64,000 nucleotides of DNA from positions 13,647,986 through 13,711,985 of the forward strand of contig OY482846.1 in assembly GCA_960531495.1 (NCBI GenBank), in the 5' to 3' direction. Each line of letters opens with the position of its first letter. Within the stretch, counting starts at the first letter, position 1. The position numbers and the translations under genes were made by a program. A model generated the notes under the pieces. That model ran no database searches, had not been told where the DNA came from, and worked only from the letters and a program-made list of their open reading frames with translations. This stretch comes from Zeus faber (Eukaryota; Chordata; Actinopteri; Zeiformes; Zeidae). Positions 29,066-56,237 of the stretch are shown here, in pieces.

Positions 29066-30910
29066 AGAGTGGCCAGACTTAGGACTTGAATTGACTTGGC
29101 CAAAGAAAGATGACCTGGACTTGCTTGTGACTTGGATTAGAGGCACTCGGTTACACGTCTGCACAGATTTACCGATTTGTGAGTTTGCTTGGAAGGCAGC
29201 GCGAGCCGCTCCCCTGACGTCATTAGAGCCTCAGATCTGCACTGTCTTCTCTTGTTTGCTTTGTCAGCACTGCGAGCCAACTAGTGCGGGTTATTGGGGA
29301 TACGGGGGAAGAAAATGGACAGCATCTGCAACCACACAGCTCTACGAAGTGTGTCCGATGTTTTCAGAATGACCCAACGTTGCAACACTCTTGGAAAACA
29401 ACATCAATAATCTTTGAGGCATTTGTGTTTGGTCTTTCAATACACATGTAATTCCCAATGCCCAACACCAACCTGATATGATGAAATACTGGTCAGATGT
29501 TATCCTTTAAGGTATATGGGCTTTGCATACTGTTCCAAACATACCGGGGGTCCGCAACGTTGACCCCTGATGTAAAAACAACCAACCAAAAAATGAAATT
29601 AAAATAAAAGATACTGTTAATAATGAACCTAAAAAAAGATTACCCAATCACATTGAAAACATCTGTCACCAACATATTAATTATGGCACTGAAAGTTAAA
29701 AAAAAACCCCAGTAAGACAGCAAATAAATACGGTATTGAAAGAAATGCAGGTAAATGTAAATGATTTTGATAATTAGGATTTAATTGTTATGCCGCCGGA
29801 ATGTTCAAATAATGTGCCATAAGATCATCGTTTTATAGACGAATTTGATACACGCCATAAACTATATTTTCTTTTCTACTCAGTATTAGACATATGGGAA
29901 AAATTCTAAATATACAAATTAAATTGTTGAAAAAGGAATTAGAGGCATGGAAGCAATGTTGACCCCCGTATCTTGATGGTTTCCCCTTTGTTTCACTTCT
30001 GAGAATAGTCAGAAGTCACCGCGGTGATGTAAGGAGAAGAGTATAGCAGCTGAAACTAGGTGAGAGGATAAATTGCAGAACAGATAAAAAGCAGAATCTG
30101 TTATCTCTCTAGCCAAAAGGTTACACTTTCTTAGACTTTGTGATAAACTTTGTGAACAAGGTGTTCGTTGTTTTTGTACATTTGAGAAATACATTTTCAC
30201 TGTCTGATTTAATATAATTCAAAGGGAAATTTCAATATTCATATTTAATTAACACTTTTATTATTGTTAGATCCTCCAGATCGGCACCGCAAAGCAATGA
30301 GTAGTTTTACTCATTAATTCATGGATTTGTTTTACTTATGCTTCCGATAATAAGTTCTTTCTGTATACTGTGATTTGATCACTTAACAAAGTTGTTTTTT
30401 AAAATTAAAGCATGATCACAGTACACAGTTTTTACTGTTTTTTTTAACTGCAAAGTTTCACTTCATGCTAGTTGAAGAAACATGTCAGGGGTTGACAATG
30501 ACTGCCCGGAGCCAGGAACTTTTTAAATCCACTGGCCCTGCCATTGAATCCACCGGCCCAGAGACAATTTATTTCAATATTATTTTAACATAATTTCATT
30601 CCCATTATGCAGAGGTTTATATCTCTGTATATGTGTTTAATGGTGGTTAGAAGTATTATAAACTAAGAATGTTGTTTATAACACACACTGGTGTTTATGG
30701 TTTCTACTGGCCCACCAGGACGGCTTAAGGCTTTGTCAACCAGCTCAAATATACTGCCGGGCCCTGCATGTTCCTTGGTCAGCCATGCTGACATGAATCA
30801 TGGAGTACCTGTCAAGAACGGACCTCACATTTAAATCAGTAGTGCGTATTTAAGCTTTGAGTTTGGCTTCAGCGTGTTAGAAAATTTCAGTAACTGTATG
30901 TTACAGTTTG

Positions 30911-30940
30911 CACATAAACACACACACACACACACACAAC
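30911..30940. repeat. (CA)n run just after the sgpp1 stop codon
   Basis: Read as UG repeats in the sgpp1 3' UTR, it begins about 3 nt after the stop (30943-30945 on the minus strand). UG-rich 3' UTR tracts are known binding sites for CELF-type proteins; a role here is inference. Confidence 0.85.
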
Positions 30941-30942
30941 AC

Positions 30943-33900
30943 TTAGGCAAGGTTTAAGAAGCTGAAGAGGACGGGTACTATACACACACAGCTGAATCCC
31001 ACAACACTGTAGACAATGTAACGGTACGGCAGCTCCACTCTCATCTGCTGCCTTGCCCGCCTCACGTCCCCCAGGGGCAGCCCGAATAGTCCACACAACA
31101 TGGGGATAGTGATCGCCTTCATCACCATTCTTGTAAAGAGGAGAGCGGCTACTCCAACCAGGAAGCGCGATAGGGAGCGCCACACCAGGGAGGTGCTGAA
31201 GGGAGGTAAAGTCAGAGGCAGCATGGAGAGGGGCGGATCCGCCAGCAGCCCCAGCTGGTGGTTGACGTGGGTGGCCAAGGCCACGCCTACGCCGGTGCCC
31301 AGGGCCTGAGCTGTGTCGCCACGCGAGGTGCTCCAGGAATCCAAAGAGAAGGCCAGCAGGCCCAGGCTCACGTGAGAAACCACAATGACGAGTGGAGCGT
31401 AGTTGCTCGTCATGTAGAAGCCGTCCATCTTGTCCAAAATGGTCTGGAAGAAGGCCAGGATGAGGAGGCTGTACAAGAAGCCTGTGATGACCTCCTGCAA
31501 GAAGAGGGTTTTAATACAAAACTGATGTAAAACATGCTGTTGAAATTCAAAGGTATTATCTCGGAAAACTGATGATGGTGGTCATTCCTGAAATTCCTTT
31601 TCAAACATGCCTGTTAATTTCAGCTTGAAAACACTAACAATTGATATGCCTGACGGCACATCGGGCAATATTTAATCAGCTTATTTTGAGGTGAAATCAT
31701 TTAAGTGAAGTAATTAAAATCCTTCAATGCCATTTAGAATTTATGCACCTGATAAATGGTGTGAGATTAGCTTTTGATCTATGAAGCTATCAAAATAAAT
31801 CCATCTCCAACCAACGTTGTACAACTTTGAATGCATGTCCAACTCCCAATACACCTGAGGGTTTGATTATTCTGGTTCCTGACCTGTTTGGGAAGCTACA
31901 GAAGTGTTTCTGAAAAAAAGCTTTTCTCATGCCATTAAAAATTGTAAAATACAAGTTTTCAAAATAACCAGGAACCTGTTCAATTCACAAGCACTGCTGT
32001 TGTGTTCAATTGTTTATCATTGTAGGTCAATACCAGCTAGTTGAGCCAAAAACTCAACCAACAGGTAATGAGGCTATTGCAGAACCTGATTTAATCTTGA
32101 GTCTTTGATTGATTAACTGGGTCAGCTTGCAGGGAGTTCTCTGAGAAATGTCAGCACTCTGTGTCAAGAGAGACAGCAGCATATCAACCTTTGATATCAT
32201 CAAAAAACTTAATAAATATGAATCGGTTGGTCATGATTTTCCTTTTTTGCACAGCTGCAATTTTCTGGTGGCATATATGGATTCGGCAAGGTGTTATACT
32301 GGTAAAGGTATACTGTGTGGGCTGTGGGGTATGCCAGAGAAAGAACTGCATCATCAGGAATGTTTAAAAAGTCACAGAACATATAAAACTGTCCAAGTTG
32401 TGTGGCACTTTAATAGAGGACATAATGCACTTCCAATGTAATAAACAATGTAACACATTCAAAGTAAAACTAGAACAAAGCTCCCAGAAGTTGGGACATT
32501 TTCTTTACTCCCTCTGCCCTGAGGAGGCAGTGTTGAGTGTCCAGATGTTATTCTTCATATAATAAGTTTATGATCAGAGAATGGTTCACTGATATGCTTA
32601 CCAGGATGGAGTGCATGCCCATGTAGACTCTACTGACACACACCAGGACACTCCAGCACAAAGCCACACACAGGCCAAACAGGAAGGGGTACTGAGAGAA
32701 CATACAAAGGAAGGAAGTTTCAACTGGGTAATAACATTGTCTCTAAAAATAAAATGAAGATATAGGCCTTAATTAAAGACCCAGACTTAGAATTCCAAGT
32801 GAAATTAAACAGGTTTTTCGGTAGACTTACTGCGCCTTCTGCAACACCTCATTGTTCAAAAGTATTTAATTCTGTTGTTAACAGGCTTTTACACAGCGTT
32901 ATTTCAAGGTAAGGGGCGGCCTGTTCGGTCAACATGAATTTGTTTGCATTAGTGTAGTATGTGGGGACAATAAAAGCTATTTACGGATGTTTGACTTCAG
33001 TTTAACTTGTTCTCATTAAGCTACCATGATGCCATGCCCATGGTGAGTGAACATGATAGGACTTGAGACTGGCTACATCGGTCTCTAGAATGTCCTAAAT
33101 CCCATTCATAGTCATGTCAAATAACCTGCTGACAAATGACTAATCCAAGTGGGCTTTGTGTTCATTGCTTTTATTTCAATTTGCTAAGAATTATTGTTCT
33201 CACATTTGTTATTAATCCCCATTATAATTGTTATTCACACATAACTAAGATGTGTGAGTGAACATATTGTGCCTCTTCTTCTTTTTTTTTAAACCCAAAA
33301 CAATGTTAAAGTTCACTGCATGGAACAAACAATTCTGCAAGGCCAAATTTGAGACAAACTCATGCTTGGAAGCTTCTGCTTTCTCTGCAAGCTGTTGATG
33401 GTCTGCATCTTATTGCCCCTTTGCTTCCGTTAAAGTCATTTAATTTCTTAGCCATTCTACAAGTCATCCTCAACCAGCATTCCCACCACCTCCTGCCGGT
33501 GGTTGCAGGTGTCCTTTTACAGGTTTCCTTACAGAGCTTTTCTAGGAACTTCCCTATGCATATAAGCCATAGTTCAGCAGCTCCATACCGCAGTCTGCTC
33601 TCTGCCCTTTAACACTGTTTGGCTCTCCCTTCCCAACTTGGCTGTGTTTCAGCACAGAAATCGACTTCTTATCCATCAATCTTATTTCCTCTTGCAGTTC
33701 CACGCATGCTTCATTATTTCTGGGGTACAAAAGTCAATTTTTTCCCCCCATCTCTAAAGTGTCATGGTACTGATTCTAAGACACGCAACACATGGATGTC
33801 CATGTCACACTCATGGCACGTCACGAAATAAAGGGGATCGGTGGAAATCCCTCTCTCCCGTGATATTGAGCAGCGTTCATCTTCTCATAATACACATTTT

Positions 33901-34649
33901 AAAGCAGTGTTTACTTTTCCACACCAGCTGCTCCACCCACTGCTTACCTCCCACCGTCCGTAGGTCAGCAGGAACAGGCAGAAAGGGATGGCGGTCCCGG
34001 TCATGGCGTGCGTGGACGGCATGCTGTACTCGGAGTTGTAGAACACCTCCACTTTCACCACGGGTGGGGAGGCGGGCCTGGACCAGCGGACCAGATCCTT
34101 GGTGGACTGTCCGATGAAGAGGTTCCAGGCCCAGACCACGATGAGTCTCCGGCTAACCAGGGCGTCCACGTTCCAGAAGAGGAAAGGGAAAAACACTATG
34201 AAGAACATTTCGTTGCCCAGCTCGGTGCCGAACGTGAACAGGTAGAAGAGGAGCTTGTTCCGGATGATGAACTCCTGGCCCACGTCGCCGGTCAGCGAGT
34301 TCCTCCGCAGGGGTTTGGCCCGATCGGGGCCCCTCCCGGCCCCCTGGGGTGAGTGAGCCGGGACCCCGGGTTCAGACGGCCCGCTCACCGCTGAACCGTT
34401 CACATAGAGAGAGTTTTTGTGGTGGTTCTTCTCCCCTTCCCCTTGATCCAGGACCCCGCTTCTCTGCCTGGGATGAGCCGCTCCGCCACCGACTTCCCTC
34501 TGACCGCTGGGCGGGGGGAGTGGGTTTTCCAACTTGGCAACTTTATCCGAAAATGTCCCTTTAATGCCGCACAAAGTTTGGAACCGCGCCACAAGACTGG
34601 GGTCTTGTAGGTATCTGCACAGCGCTCTGAACTTGGTCAAGTCCGCCAT
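30943..34649 (-). CDS. sgpp1: Sphingosine-1-phosphate phosphatase 1, complete, 3 exons
   Basis: ER-membrane lipid phosphatase that dephosphorylates sphingosine-1-phosphate. Exons are 34649-33948, 32691-32602 and 31494-30943, all in phase 0, giving 447 aa (human 441). The start has A at -3 and G at +4; the N-terminus [24 protein letters not shown] keeps the family pattern. A low-complexity segment is followed by LRRNSLTG and then a hydrophobic multi-pass domain starting [14 protein letters not shown]2-type motifs: C1 K184DLVRWSRP192, C2 PSTH with His214, and C3 SRVYMGMH with His261. At the C3 aspartate position (residue 265) the first codon of exon 3 is GAG, so Glu replaces Asp. SGPP2 is less likely given the long N-terminus, LRRNSLTG and the kcnh5 neighbour. 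It is transcribed away from kcnh5. Confidence 0.96.
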
Positions 34650-35878
34650 GATTGAACCCGATAGCCGCTTAATATTATTATGACAGACCGTTATATGATC
34701 GTTATGTCCAACGCGCGCTCAGCCATCGACGGCGCCAACACGGACCCGGCGATCGACCTTTTATTCCGGCGAAACCCCCGCATTAACAGGAAAACGGAGC
34801 CATTTCGGAAACAAATACTAAAACATCCACCATGACCGACCGTTTAGGAGAGGCGTTCCCAACCACACCGGGCTCTCTGGGCTAAGGCTACGGCGCTCCG
34901 TCCCTTTTGAGCCGCCCCGACGGTGACCGCCGCTTCCAAAGTTCGTCGCAGTTAAACATTATAGCATCACGGTCGAACTGGAACGTAACTGCGTCAAAGC
35001 CGCTTCCTGACTCTTCTTCTTGCGGTTTGCAGCGCCGGTCTCGCCACCCGCTGGATCCACGAGGCATCACACCACGCGTCGCGCCGGCGCTGCGTTCGAA
35101 CGCACGTCAAAGTTGGTCATTTCCCCCCCCCCATCGATATTTCACCGCTTCAGAGCGAGCTGCACGTGTCCGTCACTTCTTATCGGAGGGATGGCGGTGT
35201 GGGGGGGTTGTGTTTGTTTTGCCAAGCTTATAAATATAAGGATATGTGTTTAGATGGAAGTTAGATGTGTTCAAGCAGGGAGCCTTGTTCACGGTAACGG
35301 TGCGTGTCGCTCCGTTGTCAGAAATGCTGTGGGTAAACTCGAACCCGAAATTCCAACTTGGAATGGCCGTTTGTTGCGCTTTTTCTAATTCGAAAGTTGG
35401 AATTTTCCGAGTTACGATTTCAATTGAACGCAGCACGAACGCCTCGCTGCACTATAAACATCTCATCGAACAATCTTCGCCTATTATATCAATCCTGTTT
35501 TCCTTAAGTCCCTTACATTCTTCTAAATTCTCTTATTTGTAGGGTTAACAGAATCATATATTCGATTATTCATCCACACTCTTTAAATGCAAATATATTG
35601 TCGAAATGTGTAATATGGGAATAATAAATGAAAATGATTAACTATGTGGTTCATGACTCAACCTTGAAACGGGTACACCCGATTTTCATTTATTATGCAT
35701 GGATATAATATATTATTTCAGGAACGGTATATTTAAAAAATGTAGAGATAAAAGGATATACCTACATTTAGCGAAAAGAAAACCAAGTTCACGACCATTT
35801 GGTGTATAACCCTGAAGATAAACTGTGAAAAAAATAAAATAAATAAAAAAACAAACAAACAAACAAATAAACAAATAA

Positions 35879-35887
<9 letters not shown>

Positions 35888-35940
<53 letters not shown>
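35888..35940. repeat. (AT)n microsatellite
   Basis: About 26 AT units within an AT-rich, imperfect AAAT/AAAC-repeat neighbourhood, between sgpp1 and kcnh5. Confidence 0.95.
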
Positions 35941-35944
<4 letters not shown>

Positions 35945-36412
35945 TTATTTAGCGAATGCATAAGACATTCAAATATCGTTATTAGTAACGTTGGACCATA
36001 TTCCAACTACCTCACACATTCAATTTATTTAATATCGCTTATGGCAAAAATATTTCTACATAAATATAAAGAAACTTTTACTGCCTTTAATCAAACTACT
36101 TTACTATTTCTAAACTATTTTCATTCCACTAACAAAAAGGCTGTGAAAATCATCAGTTGCAAAGGAAATACCAGATTTCCGTGAAATATTGTGTTAAAAA
36201 ATGTGTTCTGCTTCTAATACCTTATAAATGTGTTAAAGCTGTCATACACGCACGAACACAAATAAAGGAGGAATTTAAAGAAAGACACAGGGAGAATAAA
36301 AAAGAACAAATATCAGTTCAATTGTCGAATGCTCGCTTTCGTTATTTCTGCCGCAGGGCTTCAATTGGCCAAGCCATGCGTGTAGCCAGTGCACGCACAG
36401 GTCCCAGTTCGT

Positions 36413-36538
<126 letters not shown>

Positions 36539-36604
36539 GAGAGGGAGGAGAGGGAGGAGAGGGAGAGGGGGATCAGCACCACAGTGCAGCAGGATCTTCC
36601 CTAA

Positions 36605-50983
<14,379 letters not shown>

Positions 50984-53365
50984 ATTACAGAAGTCAATAG
51001 TTGAATCGATAAAAAACTGTCTCTAGACACATTTGCTTTGGACAATGTAGATACTGATTTGCATGTCCAGCTGGATTCTGGCCTGCCAAAGAAATTGCTC
51101 GCATTATATGCAGATGATAGCATGCAGTTATACATTAGCCCTGTTACCTCAAACAACAACCCAGGGATTTTTTAACAAACATTTGTCAACGTAAGAGACT
51201 GTGTGATAGTCTTATATCTGTTTTATGCTGATCTTACACCAGACGACTGTTTGGCCACTAAAGTCAGCCTCTATATCACGTTCAATAACTATTTGGTACG
51301 AGTCACTCAGTTTTTAGTCGTACAGGTGCACACCCACTATATGATTTCGCAAAGACTGGGATTCTTGAAGCACGCCACAGTAAAGGACTCAAGCAGGATT
51401 TTTTTTCAAGAATCTTTTGTCATTGCCCTCCTGTTCCAAAAAAATGTAGACTGTCAATCATGGTGACGTGGGGAGGTGCAAGCCACAGAGCGCTCACCCA
51501 ATTATAAATAACACCATTGAGCATCACACGCACTACACAAGCCAGGAATAAAGACTTACGGTAACGGAACGGTTGGACGGAAAGATCACGCACAGTTGAA
51601 AGCATGACTGCCGTGTCTAAATTTATTTAAAAGTCATCTGGTGTAAGTTAAGCGTTAGTGTGTACCTTTTTGGGAGCAATTGATGGTCCTCGTAGAGTTG
51701 ACATCACTGTATGGGCGTACATTATTTAGAAGTTTTTTGTGCCCTCGCATTGAAGTTTATGATAGATAAGAATCTGCACTTAGAGGTCTTGTCGGTTGTC
51801 CTCCACGGTGCTTCTCATGCCAATCAAAAGGATAAGAGCAACTAAGAGATTAATGGTCAATAAATCCACTGTGTGCCTTACATTTTAAAAGAGGGCCTCT
51901 TCTGAAAGGGGTTTTGTTTAAGTAAAGTATAGGCGATCCTATTAACTTTTAGAGCTGCTCATCGAGCCGACACTCCATCATTGGATTAATTTTAAACCTG
52001 TTAATGTGTTATCCCTTACGTAAAGCTTTGTCATTCAATTGAAAAACAACATGGCGCCGAACAAGGTCAGCAATGGCTCGACTGGGATTGGCTGAAATGA
52101 TATATTTGACCTTTCAATGTCACTATAGCCTACACATTTGTTTAGAAACCTTTGATTTGTTTGAACTTCCTGCATGCAAAATAGAGTTGGGAATAAGAGA
52201 AATTATATATTTAGTTGACAAGCCATGTTATCCAATTTTAGACATAATGTCAGTATTTTAAAAAAGGATTATTTTCTACCTTCAAATTAAAAGGTGAAAT
52301 GATTTGATTTTAATGTTATTCTTTTGTTTGACTTTTGCTCATTTGAAATTAAAATTTATTTATATTGTATTTGCATGTTTTTTAAATGCTACTTTTATTT
52401 ATTTATAAGACTAAATATCTTCATCATACTAAGAATTAATATTGCATATATTAGGTTATGAGAGTTGAGCTACTGTATTCAACTGGTTAGGACAACTACC
52501 TAATGTTTATTTTGTATGGCTGCAAAATTTCAAGGCACTGCCTATATTAGTTAAGGTTTTTTTATGTTGATGATTTTCCCTTTTCCGGTAATTTACTACT
52601 GGTATTTGTTAAAACAATAAGGATGTTAATGTGTCATTGTAAGATAAATAATTTTATTTAAAATGTTTAGTGGCATTGCATGCGTCCAGACAGCTTGTCA
52701 CCAATGAAATCATAATGAATGATGCCTGTTCCCAAACAACTGGTTTGTCTCCTCTATTGCATACATAAACAGCAGGAAAATATAGCAGATGTTATGCAAG
52801 GAGTATTGCAGCACAAATATGTTGTTTAAATTATTTAGAGTGCCAGAATTCAAAAGCCATGAAATTATGAGTTATGCAAAGATTCAACAATAGGTTGAAT
52901 CTTCTTACAGCATAATATCTGTTCATTTCAGTGAGCTTCTTCAGGAAAAGGACAAGGTCAATACACGTGTGCCTGCATACGTGGTGTGTTTATATGTGTT
53001 TAAAATGTAGGGGATAGTGAACCACAAGGGAGACGAAATTCTTGCATCACACATATTTAACGTTAAAAAAAACACATACACACAATGACGAAATAAACCC
53101 TCATGGTTCCCTATTGCCTCTGCGAGTCCACCAGAGATCCCAGATCTGGGGGAGGGGATTCAAGTAGTCAGAAATATATTCATAGAACCCGGCACACAAA
53201 AAACACAACATACCTACCTAATTATTTTGAAAAATAAGTGTTTATGTATAAGTGTATCTTTTCGGATCCTTCTACACGTACGGTAGTAGGCCTCCGCCAC
53301 CATAATAAAGCTATCGGTTTTATTATCCTGTCTGGGCAATTCGTTGAACTCCATCATTTTGTTGC

Positions 53366-53551
53366 ATCACCATCAGGCCACCACGATCATCATGACACTA
53401 CCACCATCATCATTATGACCCCACCACCATCATGACACCATCATCACCACCATCATCATGACACCACCACCATCATGACAATACCACCATCACAACACAA
53501 CCACCATCATGACACCACCACCATCATGACCCCACCATCATCATGACACCC
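53366..53551. repeat. Imperfect CCACCATCATGACA tandem repeat
   Basis: Roughly a dozen imperfect units built on ACCACCATCATGACA, with trinucleotide (CAT/CAC) slippage inside the units. Confidence 0.9.
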
Positions 53552-53666
53552 CCATGTAGCAGTACAATGACAACAAATCTAAAAGGATGTAGGTGTGGAT
53601 CACTGGACACATGTACTTGGACTTGACTTGGAGACAAGTATGGCCGGTATCTTGCCTTAGCGATTG

Positions 53667-53775
53667 GTGTGTGTGTGGATGTAGTACTGTTGTCCTTGAT
53701 AATAATAATTCAGCCTATTGTGTGTGTGTGTGTGTAGCTGTAGTACTGTTGTTCTTGATAATAATAATTCAGCCT

Positions 53776-53826
<51 letters not shown>

Positions 53827-54234
53827 AGTACTGTTGTCCTTGATAATAATAATTCAGCCTATTGTGTGTGTGTGTGTGTAGCTGTAGTACTGTTGTTCTT
53901 GATAATAATAATTCAGCCTATTGTGTGTGTGTGTGTGTGTGTGTGTGGATGTAGTACTGTTGTCCTTGATAATAATAATTCAGCCTTTTGTATGTGTGTG
54001 TGTGTGCGTGTGTGTATGTAGTACTGTTGTTCTTGATAATAATAATTCAGCCTTTTGTATGTGTGTGTGTGCGCGTGTGTGTATGTAGTACTGTTGTTCT
54101 TGATAATAATTCAGCCTTTTGTGTGTGTGTGTGCGTGTGTGTATGTAGTACTGTTGTTCTTGATAATAATAATTCAGCCTACTGTGTGTGTGTGTGGATG
54201 CAGTACTGTTGTTCTTGATAATACTAATTCAGCC

Positions 54235-54278
<44 letters not shown>

Positions 54279-54322
54279 GTGGATGCAGTACTGTTGTCCT
54301 TGATAATAATAATTCAGCCTAC

Positions 54323-54354
<32 letters not shown>

Positions 54355-54516
54355 TGGATGCAGTACTGTTGTCCTTGATAATAATAATTCAGCCTACTAT
54401 GTGTGTGTGTGGATGCAGTACTGTTGTTCTTGATAATACTAATTCAGCCTACTGTGTGTGTGTGTGTGTATGTGTGTGGATGCAGTACTGTTGTCCTTGA
54501 TAATAATAATTCAGCC

Positions 54517-54570
<54 letters not shown>

Positions 54571-54746
54571 GTGGATGCAGTACTGTTGTCCTTGATAATA
54601 ATAATTCAGCCTACTGTGTGTGTGTGTGTGTATGTGTGTGGATGCAGTACTGTTGTACTTGATAATAATAATTCAGCCTACTGTGTGTGTGTGTGTGTGT
54701 GTGTGTGGATGCAGTACTGTTGTACTTGATAATAATAATTCAGCCT
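53667..54746. repeat. 1.08 kb minisatellite, about 16 copies of a GT-run plus 40-bp unit
   Basis: Each unit is a variable (GT)n run followed by a conserved core: GTAGTACTGTTGTCCTTGAT, then AATAATAATTCAGCCTA. I count 16 cores. Cores on the left read GATGTAG or GCTGTAG and end CCTATTG or CCTTTTG; cores on the right read GATGCAG and end CCTACTG. Two cores (near 54197 and 54411) share GATAATACTA. Because GT runs lack stops, many long open frames cross it; none is a gene. Confidence 0.95.
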
Positions 54747-54959
54747 CTTCTTCCTCTGTACTGACCGTGTGTACTACAAGGGCTTTGGTAAAACCAGACG
54801 ACCTCGAATTTTTGGCCCTCTTCGCCTTCCATATTAGCAGTATTTATCAATAAGTAGCATTTAGCAACTGCACTTATAATAACGTAATGTGACTATAGTT
54901 ACTCCATGTATATTAGTTATTATATTGTAATTACCGTTGCTAATTGATGTGTTTGCCAT

Positions 54960-55044
54960 CTATGATTCTACAGTAGCGCTAGTGCTGCTACGGAAGCCCT
55001 GCAGGAACTGCCCTCGACATTACGCATTCGCGTCCGCAGAGAAG
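54960..55044 (+). other. Possible l3hypdh 5' UTR exon and promoter
   Basis: A GC-richer stretch ends in GCAGAGAAG|GTAAGC (donor at 55045), a consensus 5' splice site. The first coding exon of l3hypdh begins exactly at an acceptor (CCCTTGCAG|ATG at 56238), so an upstream non-coding exon is required, and this is the best candidate. Its 5' end is unknown. Confidence 0.45.
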
Positions 55045-55406
55045 GTAAGCGCTTACTTTTGACACAGAGCTTTAATTCTTCCTAAGATGTTCCGTAGGCC
55101 TACATTTATCCTGACAAGTTACATGACAAGTAACGTTCGCAAAACCTCTGCACAAGCCGCCTTACCGAGGCGTTTAGAATGGGACAAACTCCAGTTCGCC
55201 AGTCAACGCCAGTCTCTGCAGAGTCCCTGGCAGGACCCGGTGCAGCTGCGGGACAGAATGTTTCATCAATATTCCATTAAATTAAACACGTTAAGTCATT
55301 AACGTTAAAGTTATCAACATATTTACAAACCTGAACGTGCATTGAACGTTGTAATATAAAATGCAACAAGAGGAAACGAAGTGCGGGGGGGCGAGGGAAG
55401 AGCATG

Positions 55407-55439
<33 letters not shown>

Positions 55440-55930
55440 GGGGGTGTAGTGTAGGGTTCATGGGGGGGCTCTACTTGGGGGGTGGGGGGTGAAGGCGGTT
55501 GTAAATGGTAGAGTTCAGTAGGTAGCCAGGTTCAGTTGGGTAACTTGGGGGAAGAAGCTGTTTCTGAGCCTGGTAGTGCGAGCTCTGAGGCTCCAGCAGC
55601 GCCCCTCAGAGGGCAGGGGGTAGAACAGGCTGTGGTTGGGGTGGGTGGGGTCTCTGCTGATGCTGAGACCTCTGCGCAGGCTGTGTTTGTGAAAAACGTA
55701 TTTTATGGCTGAGAGCTGGGTACCGGTGATATAGTGGGTCGCCTTGACGACCCGCTGCAGGGCTTTCTGGTCTGTTGATGTACAGTTACCGTACCACACG
55801 GAGATGCAGCTGGTCAGGATGCTCTCACTTGTGCAGCGGCAGAGGTTGGAAAGTATTTTGGAAGATAGGCAGGCACACCTCAGCCTCCTCAGGAAGTGCA
55901 GGTGCTGTTTGGCCACAGTTTAGGGGCGTA
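55440..55930 (-). mobile_element. Non-LTR retrotransposon fragment (3' end of ORF2)
   Basis: The minus strand is open for 133 codons with FLRRLRCACLSSKILSNLYR-like and SILTSCISVWYGNCT phrases followed by ALQRVVKATHYI. These are typical of the region after the reverse-transcriptase domain in fish L2/CR1-type LINE ORF2 proteins. The upstream parts are missing, so it is a 5'-truncated copy lying in the putative l3hypdh intron 1. A GT/poly-G stretch (about 55408-55445) adjoins it. Confidence 0.75.
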
Positions 55931-56237
55931 GTTGAACAAAAGCTGCGTCCCTATTTTTCTTTTGGGTTTTATTTAGGGCTGTCAACACCGCAGCAGAGGA
56001 CCTGAGGGCTTGTGATAGAACATAACATAACATAATTCACAAAGAGCTTTATAAACAAGAAAAGGACTTTAAAATATATTCTAAAAGACACAGGGGGCTA
56101 AAACAGGAGTGACATGTCCTCTCTTCCATGTTTTGCGTCAAAACTAAAAGGCAGTCAAGTTTTGAATAAGCTGTAGTCCCCCAGTTGACAGGTTTGAATA
56201 TCTGGATTGATGAAATGTATTTTTGTATCCCTTGCAG

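Larger units (their letters stand above)
28218..30942. other. Interval between abcd4 5' end and sgpp1 3' end
   Basis: The first few hundred bases hold the abcd4 5' UTR/promoter, which is GC-richer and includes GAGAGAGA-type sequence in the first intron. A poly-G run is at 29043-29065. The remainder is AT-rich unique sequence that includes the presumed sgpp1 3' UTR. I see no further gene or recognisable transposon. Confidence 0.6.
50984..54959. other. kcnh5 3' UTR and kcnh5-l3hypdh intergenic DNA
   Basis: The kcnh5 3' UTR is expected at the left end; AATAAA at 51547-51552 is one possible poly(A) signal. The middle (about 51600-53350) is AT-rich unique sequence where I see no gene. The right end holds a CCACCATCATGACA-type tandem repeat (53366-53551) and the 1.08 kb minisatellite (53667-54746). 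Confidence 0.6.

Noticed and set aside
53366-53551. CRISPR-like array
   Set aside because: The repeat units are short, imperfect and directly tandem without unique spacers; an ordinary eukaryotic tandem repeat.
53593-54729. Long overlapping open frames rich in CVCVC and NNNSAYCV
   Set aside because: They are translations of the GT-run minisatellite, which lacks stop codons in most frames; no gene.
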